DNA of 8,572 nucleotides from CAIJXO01 sp964485905 (lineage in GTDB: Bacteria > Patescibacteriota > Minisyncoccia > Phycocordibacterales > GWA1-40-21). The notes below the pieces were generated by a model that did no database searches, was not told where the DNA came from, and saw only the letters and a program-made list of their open reading frames with translations. This document shows, piece by piece, positions 1 to 5,431 of the stretch. The stretch is taken from NCBI GenBank assembly GCA_964485905.1, contig CAZAJY010000026.1, positions 1-8,572 of the forward strand, read 5' to 3'. A program made the position numbers and the translations under genes. The first letter of the stretch is position 1; every line of letters begins with the position of its first letter.

Positions 1-60
1 ACCAGCAAGGATGATAGCTACTTCTACAGCAACCACTACCAAGAGATAAAAATTTTAGGG

Positions 61-133
61 AGCCGCCTCCAGGGATCGAACCCGGCACATCCACTTTACA
101 AAAGTGGCGCTCTACCAACTGAGCTAAGGCGGC
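61..133 (-). tRNA. trnT: tRNA-Thr (anticodon UGU)
   Basis: The minus strand folds into a complete 73-base cloverleaf. The acceptor stem GCCGCCT pairs perfectly with AGGCGGC, and the discriminator is T. The D arm is GCTC/GAGC, the anticodon stem CCACT/AGTGG encloses the loop TTTGTAA, and the T arm has the standard TTCGATC loop with one G-T pair in its stem. Anticodon TGT gives threonine (ACA codons). The 3' CCA is not encoded; the next bases are CCC, so CCA addition by a nucleotidyltransferase is expected. A possible -10 box (TATAGT, plus-strand 142-147) ends 8 bases before the tRNA 5' end, but I see no good -35, so co-transcription with the upstream membrane-protein gene is also possible. Confidence 0.97.
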
Positions 134-153
134 ATTATTTAACTATAAAATAT

Positions 154-555
154 CTATTTCTCAATCCGGCCCTCTCCACCCTCAGCCCGTAAAGTTTCTT
201 TGTAATCTGACACGTCCTTCAAGAAAAAAGAAACCGAGCCTTTATTTTTTGTAATATCATGATTATCTTTTTTAGTAAAGAAATGACTTTGCTGATGATC
301 AAAACGCCTCTTAATAGCAATGACTGTTTGTTTAATCTTATTAGTTATCCAAGAAAAAATTATTTTAGTATTTTTAAAATTAATATGACCCCACCACTGT
401 TTTATCTTTAATAATAATGTTCTAATCCAAGAATCACATTTTAAAAAGAAATCTTCTAAAAATATCTTTCGGCCACGAAAAATTTCTAAACTCTTCATCA
501 AAAATAAAAGAGCGATTAAAACTAAAGAAATTATAAAAACAACAAAACTAGTCAT
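154..555 (-). CDS. small single-pass membrane protein, function unknown
   Basis: This encodes 133 residues that I do not recognise as a named family. The N-terminus (about residues 3-21) is one strongly hydrophobic helix with only short polar flanks. It is followed by a basic, aromatic-rich stretch (about 22-85, with WW and many K and R), then a polar tail ending in an acidic, glycine-containing segment. The layout suggests an inner-membrane anchor with a cytoplasmic positively charged domain that could bind RNA or ribosomes, but that is a guess. The ATG lies 2 bases after the tsf stop codon and has no Shine-Dalgarno, so it is probably translated by coupling to tsf. The stop is TAG, the only one in the window, which is a substrate for the RF1 encoded by prfA here. 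In many bacteria pyrH follows tsf; this gene takes that place. The tight spacing and length support a real gene. Confidence 0.72.
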   Translation of the reverse strand: MTSFVVFIISLVLIALLFLMKSLEIFRGRKIFLEDFFLKCDSWIRTLLLKIKQWWGHINFKNTKIIFSWITNKIKQTVIAIKRRFDHQQSHFFTKKDNHDITKNKGSVSFFLKDVSDYKETLRAEGGEGRIEK

Positions 556-557
556 AA

Positions 558-1151
558 TTATTTTTGACCGACACCAATCCTAGTGAATCTTCCAATTTCT
601 GTCCGTTCACCAAACTTTTGAATGAAACTTTCAATCAAACCCTGAACTGTTACTTCTGGATCCTTGATATATTCTTGCTCTAAAAGAACCTTTTCTTTAA
701 AATAAGCATTTAATTTACCCTCCATAATTTTTGCCTTAATTTCTGCTGGCTTTCCTTCCACTTCCTTAGCAAAAACCTCTTCAGCTTCTTTTCTGATTGC
801 TTCTGGAATATCGGCCATCTTTAGATAAATTGGGTTTGTAGCAGCTACTTGCATAGCAATATTATAAGCTAAAGCTCCAAATTCTTCGTTTTTAGCCACA
901 AAATCCGTCTCACATAGTAATTCTACCAGAGATGCAATATTGCCTGTAGAATGCACATATGAGACTACCCGACCAGCTCCCAAGTTCCGGTCTGCCTTCT
1001 TAGCAGCAATTCCTGCCCCTTTCTTTTGTAAAAGAATAGTGGCCTTAGATATATCTCCATTAGCTTCTTCCAAAGCTTTCTTGCATTGCATAATAGACAA
1101 ACCCGTATTATCTCTTAACTCTTTAATGGTTTCAGTTGTAATATTAGACAT
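558..1151 (-). CDS. tsf: translation elongation factor Ts
   Basis: EF-Ts is the guanine-nucleotide exchange factor that recycles EF-Tu-GDP in the cytoplasm. The protein has 197 residues. An N-terminal UBA-like domain covers about residues 4-42, with the family signature RDNTGLSIMQCKKAL. The core domain carries the EF-Tu-contacting motif TDFVAKNEEF at 82-91, and the C-terminus ends with a conserved-looking GRFTRIGVG segment. E. coli EF-Ts is about 283 residues; this is the short, single-core form also seen in Thermus. It starts 16 bases after the rpsB stop, in the almost universal rpsB-tsf order, and is probably in one operon with it. The upstream bases are nearly all A and T with no Shine-Dalgarno. 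A TAAAAT box occurs 5 bases before the ATG, but in such AT-rich sequence it is weak evidence for a separate promoter. Confidence 0.97.
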   Translation of the reverse strand: MSNITTETIKELRDNTGLSIMQCKKALEEANGDISKATILLQKKGAGIAAKKADRNLGAGRVVSYVHSTGNIASLVELLCETDFVAKNEEFGALAYNIAMQVAATNPIYLKMADIPEAIRKEAEEVFAKEVEGKPAEIKAKIMEGKLNAYFKEKVLLEQEYIKDPEVTVQGLIESFIQKFGERTEIGRFTRIGVGQK

Positions 1152-1167
1152 ATTTTATTTTAAAATT

Positions 1168-1875
1168 TTACGCTTTTAAAACTTTCGCTTTTTGATAAAC
1201 CTTAGCAATTTCATTAACAAAGAAAGTAATACTAGGAATAGATGCATCATTAGCGACAATTGGCTGATCAATTAATGTGATATCACAATCAGTATTACAT
1301 AGAGCAATCACTGGAATCTTCATCACTCTGGCTTCAGCAACAGCAATTTTTTCTTTTTTAGAATCAACAACAACCAAAGCCTTTGGTAAATCTCTAAGAG
1401 AAGAAATTCCAGAGAAAAACTTCTCTAATTTTTCAATCTCTCGATCAATCATCAATCTTTCTTTCTTTGTATATTTAGATAATTCTCCTTTTTCTTTTTG
1501 CTTAGTTAAATCTTCTAATTTTAATAATCTTTTCTTAATTTCTGGAAAGTTTGTTAAAGTTCCACCAATCCAGCGTCCATCCACAAAAGGCATATTAATT
1601 GATTCAGCTGATAACTTTAATGCTCCTCGAGCTTCATTTTTACCACCGACAAAAAGAATTTGTTTACCTTCTTTAGCTAAGGCTGAAACAAAGGCCAGAG
1701 CTTTTTCTAATAATTCTTCTGTCTTTTCTAGATTAATTATTTCTGAACGATTTTTAACACCAAAAATATATGGTGCAACACTTGGGTTTCGTCTAGTCTT
1801 GGAATAGCCAAAATGCGCTCCCGCCTCAAACATCTTCTCAATTCGCTCGTTATTTACTTTTTTTTCTTGTTCCAT
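1168..1875 (-). CDS. rpsB: 30S ribosomal protein S2
   Basis: S2 is a small-subunit protein that binds at the head-body junction of the 30S and is needed for S1 docking in many bacteria. The protein has 235 residues, close to the 241 of E. coli. Family signatures are visible in order: AGAHFGYSKTRRNP near 18-31, INLEKT near 47-52, FVGGKNEA near 75-82, GRWIGGTLTNF at 100-110, and LPKALVVVDSKKEKIAVAEA at about 163-182. A charged coiled-coil segment lies at about 111-155. The ATG was chosen because it gives the expected N-terminal length and follows the prfA stop by 42 bases. There is no Shine-Dalgarno; the nearest G-rich bases (GGGA) are not a convincing match. It is followed by tsf after 16 bases. 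Confidence 0.97.
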   Translation of the reverse strand: MEQEKKVNNERIEKMFEAGAHFGYSKTRRNPSVAPYIFGVKNRSEIINLEKTEELLEKALAFVSALAKEGKQILFVGGKNEARGALKLSAESINMPFVDGRWIGGTLTNFPEIKKRLLKLEDLTKQKEKGELSKYTKKERLMIDREIEKLEKFFSGISSLRDLPKALVVVDSKKEKIAVAEARVMKIPVIALCNTDCDITLIDQPIVANDASIPSITFFVNEIAKVYQKAKVLKA

Positions 1876-1885
1876 ATGTCCCAGT

Positions 1886-1914
1886 AGCTTATCAAATTAT
1901 GCTTAAAAAAGCAA
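1886..1914 (-). promoter_or_regulatory. possible rpsB promoter
   Basis: Read on the minus strand, TTGCTT (plus 1909-1914) and TAAGCT (1886-1891) are separated by 17 bases. The -10 is preceded by TGA, giving an extended-10 TG. The -10 hexamer is a weak match to TATAAT (3 of 6). The predicted transcript would start about 3 bases before the ATG. It lies in the 42-base gap between prfA and rpsB. Confidence 0.35.
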
Positions 1915-1917
1915 CTT

Positions 1918-2901
1918 TTAGTCTTCGTCCTCATCCTTCCCTTCAACTGGTTTGCCGATGTTTTCACCAAGATATTTAATAACCTCCCCCGTTCCTTCAC
2001 CCGAGAGAATTTTAGTAATATTATACCAACTTTGTTTGACCCGGTGATCAGTGATCCGATCCTGTAGAATATTATAGGTCCTAATTTTTTCCGACCGATC
2101 AGCGGTCCCAATTTGATCCTTTCTTTCTTTAGCAAATTGAATAGCGTCTGCTTCCGCTTTCTGTTGCTCTAATTTAGCCGTCAAAATCATCATGGCCTTA
2201 TCTTTATTTCGTGATTGACTACGCTCGGCAGTACAACGTACTTCCAAACCAGACGGTTTGTGAACGATACGTACGGCAGTCTCCACCTTGTTCACATTTT
2301 GCCCGCCCTTACCACCAGCCCGAGAAAATTCAATTAATAAATCGGCGGGTTTTATTTCAATGGAACTTTTTTTCCGCACTGGTAAAACCGCAATAGAAGC
2401 TGTGCTAGTATGCACCCTTCCGTTCTTTTCAGTCTCTGGTACACGCTGAATACGATGCACACCAGTTTCATAACGAAGTTCCTTATAAACATTCAAACCC
2501 TTTATTTCAAAACTCGCTTCCTTATAACCACCAATATCATTCTTTGATTCATCCAAAGGACTAAAACTCCAGCCTTTTATGCCCGCATAACCGGCATACA
2601 TCTTGGCTAAAACCTCGGCAAATAAAGCAGCCTCATCCCCGCCCACCCCAGCCCGAACTTCCAAAATTACTTCATTAGGAAATTCCTCCTCTTGTTTTTC
2701 TTCAGTTAAAATATCTTCCATTTGTTTCCAGATGGCTTCTTTTTGAGAATGCAAATTCACTAGCTCTTCTTCTACCATAGATTTCATACTAGAATCCTTA
2801 TCAACCATATCAGAAACAGTTTTTTCTTCTGTCTCAAGTCGAATAAACTCATCCGCCAGATAAGTGGTCTTTTTATTATTCTTAAAATCTTCTATTGTCA
2901 T
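1918..2901 (-). CDS. prfA: peptide chain release factor 1 (RF1)
   Basis: RF1 recognises UAA and UAG in the ribosomal A site and triggers hydrolysis of peptidyl-tRNA. The protein has 327 residues against about 360 in E. coli, the shortening being in the N-terminal domain. The catalytic GGQ loop is clear in SRAGGKGGQNVNKVETAV at about 193-210. The codon-recognition tripeptide appears as PET within HRIQRVPETEKNGRVHTST, in the place of the PxT motif that marks RF1; RF2 would have SPF. The core GVGGDEAALFA near 85-95 is also typical. The C-terminus ends in an acidic KDEDED tail. The ATG is 6 bases downstream of a -10-like box and has no Shine-Dalgarno. rpmE lies upstream across a 174-base repeat element and rpsB 42 bases downstream. 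prmC, which methylates the GGQ glutamine and often adjoins prfA, is not here. Confidence 0.96.
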   Translation of the reverse strand: MTIEDFKNNKKTTYLADEFIRLETEEKTVSDMVDKDSSMKSMVEEELVNLHSQKEAIWKQMEDILTEEKQEEEFPNEVILEVRAGVGGDEAALFAEVLAKMYAGYAGIKGWSFSPLDESKNDIGGYKEASFEIKGLNVYKELRYETGVHRIQRVPETEKNGRVHTSTASIAVLPVRKKSSIEIKPADLLIEFSRAGGKGGQNVNKVETAVRIVHKPSGLEVRCTAERSQSRNKDKAMMILTAKLEQQKAEADAIQFAKERKDQIGTADRSEKIRTYNILQDRITDHRVKQSWYNITKILSGEGTGEVIKYLGENIGKPVEGKDEDED

Positions 2902-2907
2902 ATCAAT

Positions 2908-2935
2908 ATTTTAGCACAACCACCTCGGCTCACAA
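2908..2935 (-). promoter_or_regulatory. probable prfA promoter, leaderless type, overlapping the repeat element
   Basis: On the minus strand TTGTGA (plus 2930-2935) and TAAAAT (2908-2913) are separated by 16 bases, and TGC precedes the -10, giving an extended-10. Only 6 bases separate the -10 from the ATG, so the transcript should begin at or next to the start codon. The -35 and most of the spacer fall inside the left end of the 2917-3090 element. Confidence 0.5.
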
Positions 2936-2986
2936 AGCTTCGCCACTCCTCCTTGACTAAGGAGGAGAAAGCGGAGCTACCTTTGT
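2932..2986. repeat. 55-base compound hairpin with CTCCTCCTT stem
   Basis: Three nested helices can be paired by eye. The outer one is ACAAAG (2932-2937) with CTTTGT (2981-2986). The middle one is GCTTCGC (2937-2943) with GCGGAGC (2971-2977), with one G-T pair; the two share base 2937, so one pair is lost. The inner one is CTCCTCCTT (2946-2954) with AAGGAGGAG (2959-2967), enclosing the loop GACT. The nesting argues for selected or element-encoded structure rather than chance. Confidence 0.7.
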
Positions 2987-3041
2987 CAGTTCATATAGAA
3001 ATCTAATTTCAGTTACAGGGTAAAGATTAAAAGTCCCCTTT

Positions 3042-3080
3042 CCCCGCCTTAGTCAAGGCGGGGTGTCTGTTCTCACAGAC
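3042..3080. repeat. two adjacent hairpins, CCCCGCCTT stem and GTCTGT stem
   Basis: CCCCGCCTT (3042-3050) pairs perfectly with AAGGCGGGG (3055-3063) around the loop AGTC. GTCTGT (3065-3070) pairs with ACAGAC (3075-3080) around TCTC. The first hairpin shares the core CCTTAGTCAAGG with the reverse complement of the 2946-2967 hairpin, while the outer stem bases differ and remain paired. Confidence 0.7.
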
Positions 3081-3092
3081 GGGGCGGTTGAA

Positions 3093-3305
3093 TTATTTCT
3101 TCTTAGAAGCTGCCTTTCTCGCTTTGAATTTCTCTACGCGACCGGCGGTATCTAATACCTTATCATTACCAGTATAAAAAGGATGGCAAGCACCGCAAAT
3201 TTCCACGGAAATCGCCTCCTTGGTTGAACCAATAGTATATTTAGCGCCACAGGCGCAAATTGTCTCGCTTTTTTCAAAATATTTTGGATGTATGTCTTTT
3301 TTCAT
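3093..3305 (-). CDS. rpmE: 50S ribosomal protein L31, zinc-binding form
   Basis: L31 bridges the central protuberance of the 50S to the 30S head. The protein has 70 residues, the normal length. Four cysteines at 17, 19, 37 and 40 (CAC and CGAC, the latter followed by HPFYTG) make the zinc-ribbon set of the C+ form, so this is the zinc-containing housekeeping type rather than the zinc-free paralogue. The N-terminus MKKDIHPKY is typical, and the C-terminus is a lysine-rich RNA-binding tail. The ATG lies 15 bases after the transglycosylase stop, has no Shine-Dalgarno, and has its own promoter overlapping that gene's 3' end. The rpmE-prfA neighbourhood is common in bacteria, but here the two are separated by the 174-base element. 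Confidence 0.97.
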   Translation of the reverse strand: MKKDIHPKYFEKSETICACGAKYTIGSTKEAISVEICGACHPFYTGNDKVLDTAGRVEKFKARKAASKKK

Positions 3306-3314
3306 AGTAAAAGA

Positions 3315-3343
3315 ATCTTATCATATACTCTTAAGAAAATCAA
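3315..3343 (-). promoter_or_regulatory. probable rpmE promoter, nearly leaderless
   Basis: On the minus strand TTGATT (plus 3338-3343) and TAAGAT (3315-3320) are spaced by 17 bases, and TGA precedes the -10, giving an extended-10. Nine bases separate the -10 from the ATG, so a leader of about 2 bases is expected. The -35 lies inside the last codons of the transglycosylase gene, and the extended-10 TG overlaps its TGA stop. Confidence 0.5.
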
Positions 3344-4670
3344 TATCGGTCTGGAATTTCTCAGCTTTAGCAATCACTGAATTACCATAGGAAGTATTAT
3401 AAGGCTTAGCATTATCACAAGCCCGCCCAGAATAATATCTACACGCCGCATTCCGCTCACCAGTATAAGTACCAACCGAGGCCCCAAGATCAGACATATA
3501 TAGAGCTGTGGCCATTACTGCATGTTGGGGATCCCAAGGGTTAGGTAGAGAGACTCCTAAAGCTGACTTTAATCTCCCAACAAAAAGTTGCCAGGTTGAA
3601 GGAATAAATTGTGATGGTCCCATAGCTCCACCAAAACCGCGACCGACATAATATGTCGCCCCTAGAGGACAAGATACCGGTGTCGTAGCCCAAGTTAATC
3701 CTAAACCTTTAGTAATTGCTTCAAATGGAACTGTATCTCGTGGTGCTTTCATTACTTGCTGGAAAGGTGTACCGGTATTTTTCCCCACACCATCTCCCGT
3801 GGTCAAATTAGAAATATAACAAGAACCAATATTTTTCCCCAAATCAGATTCTTGAGATAAAATCGCTAAAATCATCGCCGCCCGCACACCCGTTTTACTT
3901 TCGGCATAAGAAGCATATTCCAAAGCCTTAGCAAAAGAAATTCCACCCGCATCACGTAAATCAAATAAGGCACTTCTAATTACTTCGGCTTGTCTTTGCC
4001 TCTCAGCCAAAACGCTTTGATAATTTGATTCGGCTTGAGTAGTAAAAGTTAAAAGTTGCTTTTTTTCTGTCTGATTCTGACTAATTTGTTGTTTCTTAAT
4101 TTCTACCTCATATTTAGCATCTAATTCTTGATTTTTCTTAATATCTAAAGTCTCTTTTTCTTTCTGTGTTTCGGTCTTTGTCTCTCTCAAATCTGCAAAT
4201 AAATTCTGTAATCCTTGATTGACAGTATTAATATCATCAATATCCGTAATTAAATTCCCTAAATCTTTAGATGATAATAAAAGATAAAAAATCGGCTCCA
4301 TTTCATTTTGATCTTTTTTCTTTAAAAGATTAGCTAAAAGATTTTTATTATTAGCGATTCTTGTTTCCAAAGTACTAATATTGGCTACTTTTTGATTTAT
4401 TTCTTTATTAAGACTAGTAACCGTAATATTTCTCTGTTTGATTTCACTTTCAGCTTTGGCAATTTGTGCATTCAAAATCGTCACATCACCTTGTAATGTA
4501 TTTTTCTTAGCTTTAGTATCATCTAGCACTTTCTGCCATTCGGCAATTTCGGTCTGTAAAGCATCATATTCGGCCTCCAATCTAGCTCTTTCTTGTGGAG
4601 ATAAAGACTGTGCTTCTGCTAAGATGACAAAAGAAAACAATATTAAAATAACAGTGATAAATTTCTTCAT
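3321..4670 (-). CDS. secreted coiled-coil protein with MltB/SLT-type lytic transglycosylase domain
   Basis: This probably cleaves peptidoglycan glycan strands outside the cytoplasmic membrane. I chose the ATG at 4670 (449 residues) over one 81 bases upstream because it begins a classic signal peptide: MKK, a hydrophobic core, then AEAQS, with cleavage likely near residue 20. The longer version would put an arginine-lysine-rich stretch first. Residues about 25-120 and 150-235 are heptad-like coiled coils separated by FYLLLSSKDLGNLITDID (about 128-145), which resembles the hinge of PcsB/EnvC/CwlO-type N-terminal domains. The C-terminal domain (about 240-449) has the likely catalytic glutamate E274 in LAILSQESDLG, and GAMGPSQFIPSTW at 348-360, characteristic of MltB-like lytic transglycosylases. 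Four cysteines (284, 334, 410, 418) could form disulfides. The stop is TGA followed at once by TAA. By analogy with EnvC and PcsB, the coiled coil may receive a division signal from FtsEX; that is inference. Confidence 0.88.
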   Translation of the reverse strand: MKKFITVILILFSFVILAEAQSLSPQERARLEAEYDALQTEIAEWQKVLDDTKAKKNTLQGDVTILNAQIAKAESEIKQRNITVTSLNKEINQKVANISTLETRIANNKNLLANLLKKKDQNEMEPIFYLLLSSKDLGNLITDIDDINTVNQGLQNLFADLRETKTETQKEKETLDIKKNQELDAKYEVEIKKQQISQNQTEKKQLLTFTTQAESNYQSVLAERQRQAEVIRSALFDLRDAGGISFAKALEYASYAESKTGVRAAMILAILSQESDLGKNIGSCYISNLTTGDGVGKNTGTPFQQVMKAPRDTVPFEAITKGLGLTWATTPVSCPLGATYYVGRGFGGAMGPSQFIPSTWQLFVGRLKSALGVSLPNPWDPQHAVMATALYMSDLGASVGTYTGERNAACRYYSGRACDNAKPYNTSYGNSVIAKAEKFQTDIDFLKSI

Positions 4671-4683
4671 CACTGTTATTTTA
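4644..4683. promoter_or_regulatory. 15-base perfect inverted repeat over the transglycosylase start
   Basis: TAAAATAACAGTGAT at 4644-4658 is the exact reverse complement of 4669-4683, with a 10-base spacer. In the minus-strand sense the first arm covers the -10 box and the AT of the ATG, and the second arm encodes signal-peptide residues ITVIL. It could be a DNA operator, or a hairpin that hides the AUG in transcripts reading through from rplY. Confidence 0.8.
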
Positions 4684-4686
4684 CCA
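4678..4686 (-). promoter_or_regulatory. probable transglycosylase promoter (extended -10), leaderless
   Basis: Read on the minus strand, TGGTAAAAT forms an extended -10 whose hexamer (4678-4683) lies 7 bases before the ATG. This predicts transcription starting on the A of the ATG. No clear -35 is seen; the preceding bases are the A-rich end of rplY, and extended-10 promoters can work without one. Confidence 0.45.
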
Positions 4687-4692
4687 TATTTT

Positions 4693-5379
4693 TTACTTTT
4701 TATCCTTCTTCTCGTCTTTCTTCTCAACTTTTTCCTCAGTAGCAGGAGCACCTTCTTCTCCCTCCTTTGCTTCCTTACCCTTCTTTTCTACTTCAATAGT
4801 TGAAAGATCAACTGGAGCAGTTTCCACGACTTCTTCTTTTGGTTCATAAACCGAAGCAATGACTTCATCGGCTTTAATTTTTAAAGTGACACCTTCTGGT
4901 AATTTAATTTCTTTGGCCATAATCACACTATCAAAAGCAATCAGAGTTGAAATATCCACTTCCAATTTATGTGGCAAGTCTTTTGGTAAAGCTTCAATTT
5001 CAATATCATGAAGTACTTTAACCAAAACTGCGCCCAAATCTTTCACCGCTGGAGCAACACCAATAAATTCCAAAGGGACATCCACCGTTAACTTCTTACC
5101 TTTTTCAATAGCATAAAAGTCCACATGAATTGGCACATCCGTCACCGGATCCAAATCAATATCGTGAATTAAAACTTCAGCATCAATATCTTTACCCTCT
5201 AGAGAAATAACGGTTGATTCACCAGCCGTTTTTAAAGCTTTTTTAAAATCAGCCAAACCAAGTTTAATTGGAGTGGAGGCATCTTTTGGTCCATAAAAAA
5301 CGGCTGGCATTTTACCAGATTTTCTCAAGGAATTTAAGTTTTCCTTAATATCTCTCTTTTCTACCTTTAATTTAAACAT
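4693..5379 (-). CDS. rplY: 50S ribosomal protein L25 (TL5/CTC family)
   Basis: L25/CTC binds 5S rRNA in the large-subunit central protuberance. The start at 5379 gives 228 residues beginning MFKLKVEKR. An upstream in-frame ATG at 5397 would add MCIILF, but it falls inside the promoter and lengthens the N-terminus beyond the family norm. The N-terminal L25 domain (about 1-92) has LRKSGKMPAVFYG at 18-30 and HVDFYAI at 85-91. The second, beta-rich CTC domain runs from about 93 to 180 (VPLEFIGVAPAVKDLGAVL at 101-119, ending near VASVYEP-like sequence at 174-180). A low-complexity Glu/Lys/Ala tail follows to the end. E. coli L25 has only the first domain; this two-domain form is the general-stress CTC or Thermus TL5 type. 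abiEii ends 52 bases upstream, and the transglycosylase ATG lies 22 bases after the stop. Confidence 0.95.
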   Translation of the reverse strand: MFKLKVEKRDIKENLNSLRKSGKMPAVFYGPKDASTPIKLGLADFKKALKTAGESTVISLEGKDIDAEVLIHDIDLDPVTDVPIHVDFYAIEKGKKLTVDVPLEFIGVAPAVKDLGAVLVKVLHDIEIEALPKDLPHKLEVDISTLIAFDSVIMAKEIKLPEGVTLKIKADEVIASVYEPKEEVVETAPVDLSTIEVEKKGKEAKEGEEGAPATEEKVEKKDEKKDKK

Positions 5380-5386
5380 AAAAAGA

Positions 5387-5415
5387 ATTATACACAAAAA
5401 AAATTAAAATGCAAA
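5387..5415 (-). promoter_or_regulatory. probable rplY promoter, leaderless
   Basis: On the minus strand TTTGCA (plus 5410-5415) and a perfect TATAAT (5387-5392) are spaced by 17 bases. Seven bases (TCTTTTT) separate the -10 from the ATG at 5379, which puts the expected transcription start on the start codon. This is the best -10 match in the window. Confidence 0.6.
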
Positions 5416-5428
5416 TCTCAAAATGCAA
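5406..5428. repeat. two direct repeats of AAAATGCAA over the rplY -35
   Basis: AAAATGCAA occurs at 5406-5414 and again at 5420-5428, a 14-base period. The first copy overlaps the -35 of the rplY promoter. It could be a regulator site, but the bases are AT-rich and chance is possible. Confidence 0.35.
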
Positions 5429-5431
5429 TAT

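Larger units (their letters stand above)
2917..3090. repeat. 174-base hairpin-rich MITE-like element between rpmE and prfA
   Basis: The ends are imperfect inverted repeats: CAACCACCTCGGCT at 2917-2930 and the complement of CAACCGCCCCGTCT at 3077-3090, with 11 of 14 positions matching. The interior contains no open frame of note but holds four hairpins: a long compound one at 2932-2986, a small one at 2998-3010 (GAAAT/ATTTC), a strong one at 3042-3063, and one at 3065-3080. No target-site duplication is obvious. The right end stops 2 bases short of the rpmE stop codon. Terminal repeats, size and position suggest a non-autonomous mobile element, or alternatively a structured RNA in the rpmE 3' region. 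None of the hairpins has a U-tract in the minus direction, so a simple terminator is unlikely. Confidence 0.6.

Noticed and set aside
1..60. Possible coding at the left edge: a plus-strand frame ending PARMIATSTATTTKR at a TAA (47-49), or a hydrophobic minus-strand frame from a TTG reading LVVVAVEVAIILAG.
   Set aside because: Too short to tell apart, both run into the window edge, and neither matches a family I recognise.
940..2396. Plus-strand open frames opposite tsf, rpsB and prfA.
   Set aside because: They lie antisense to well-conserved genes and have no recognisable motifs.
3042..3063. Rho-independent terminator for rpmE.
   Set aside because: Downstream in the minus direction the bases are AAAGGGGAC rather than a run of T.
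3321..3323. TGA recoded as glycine or tryptophan, as in some CPR lineages.
   Set aside because: The only TGA at a gene end is followed at once by TAA, so it is not decisive, but no other gene needs read-through of TGA, tryptophan is encoded by TGG, and all proteins have normal ends under the standard code.
4671..4751. Upstream ATG at 4751 for the transglycosylase, adding 27 residues.
   Set aside because: The addition is a basic stretch that overlaps the rplY 3' end and would bury the clear signal peptide starting at 4670.
5380..5397. Upstream ATG at 5397 for rplY, adding 6 residues.
   Set aside because: It lies within the predicted promoter, and the family N-terminus fits MFKLKVEKR.
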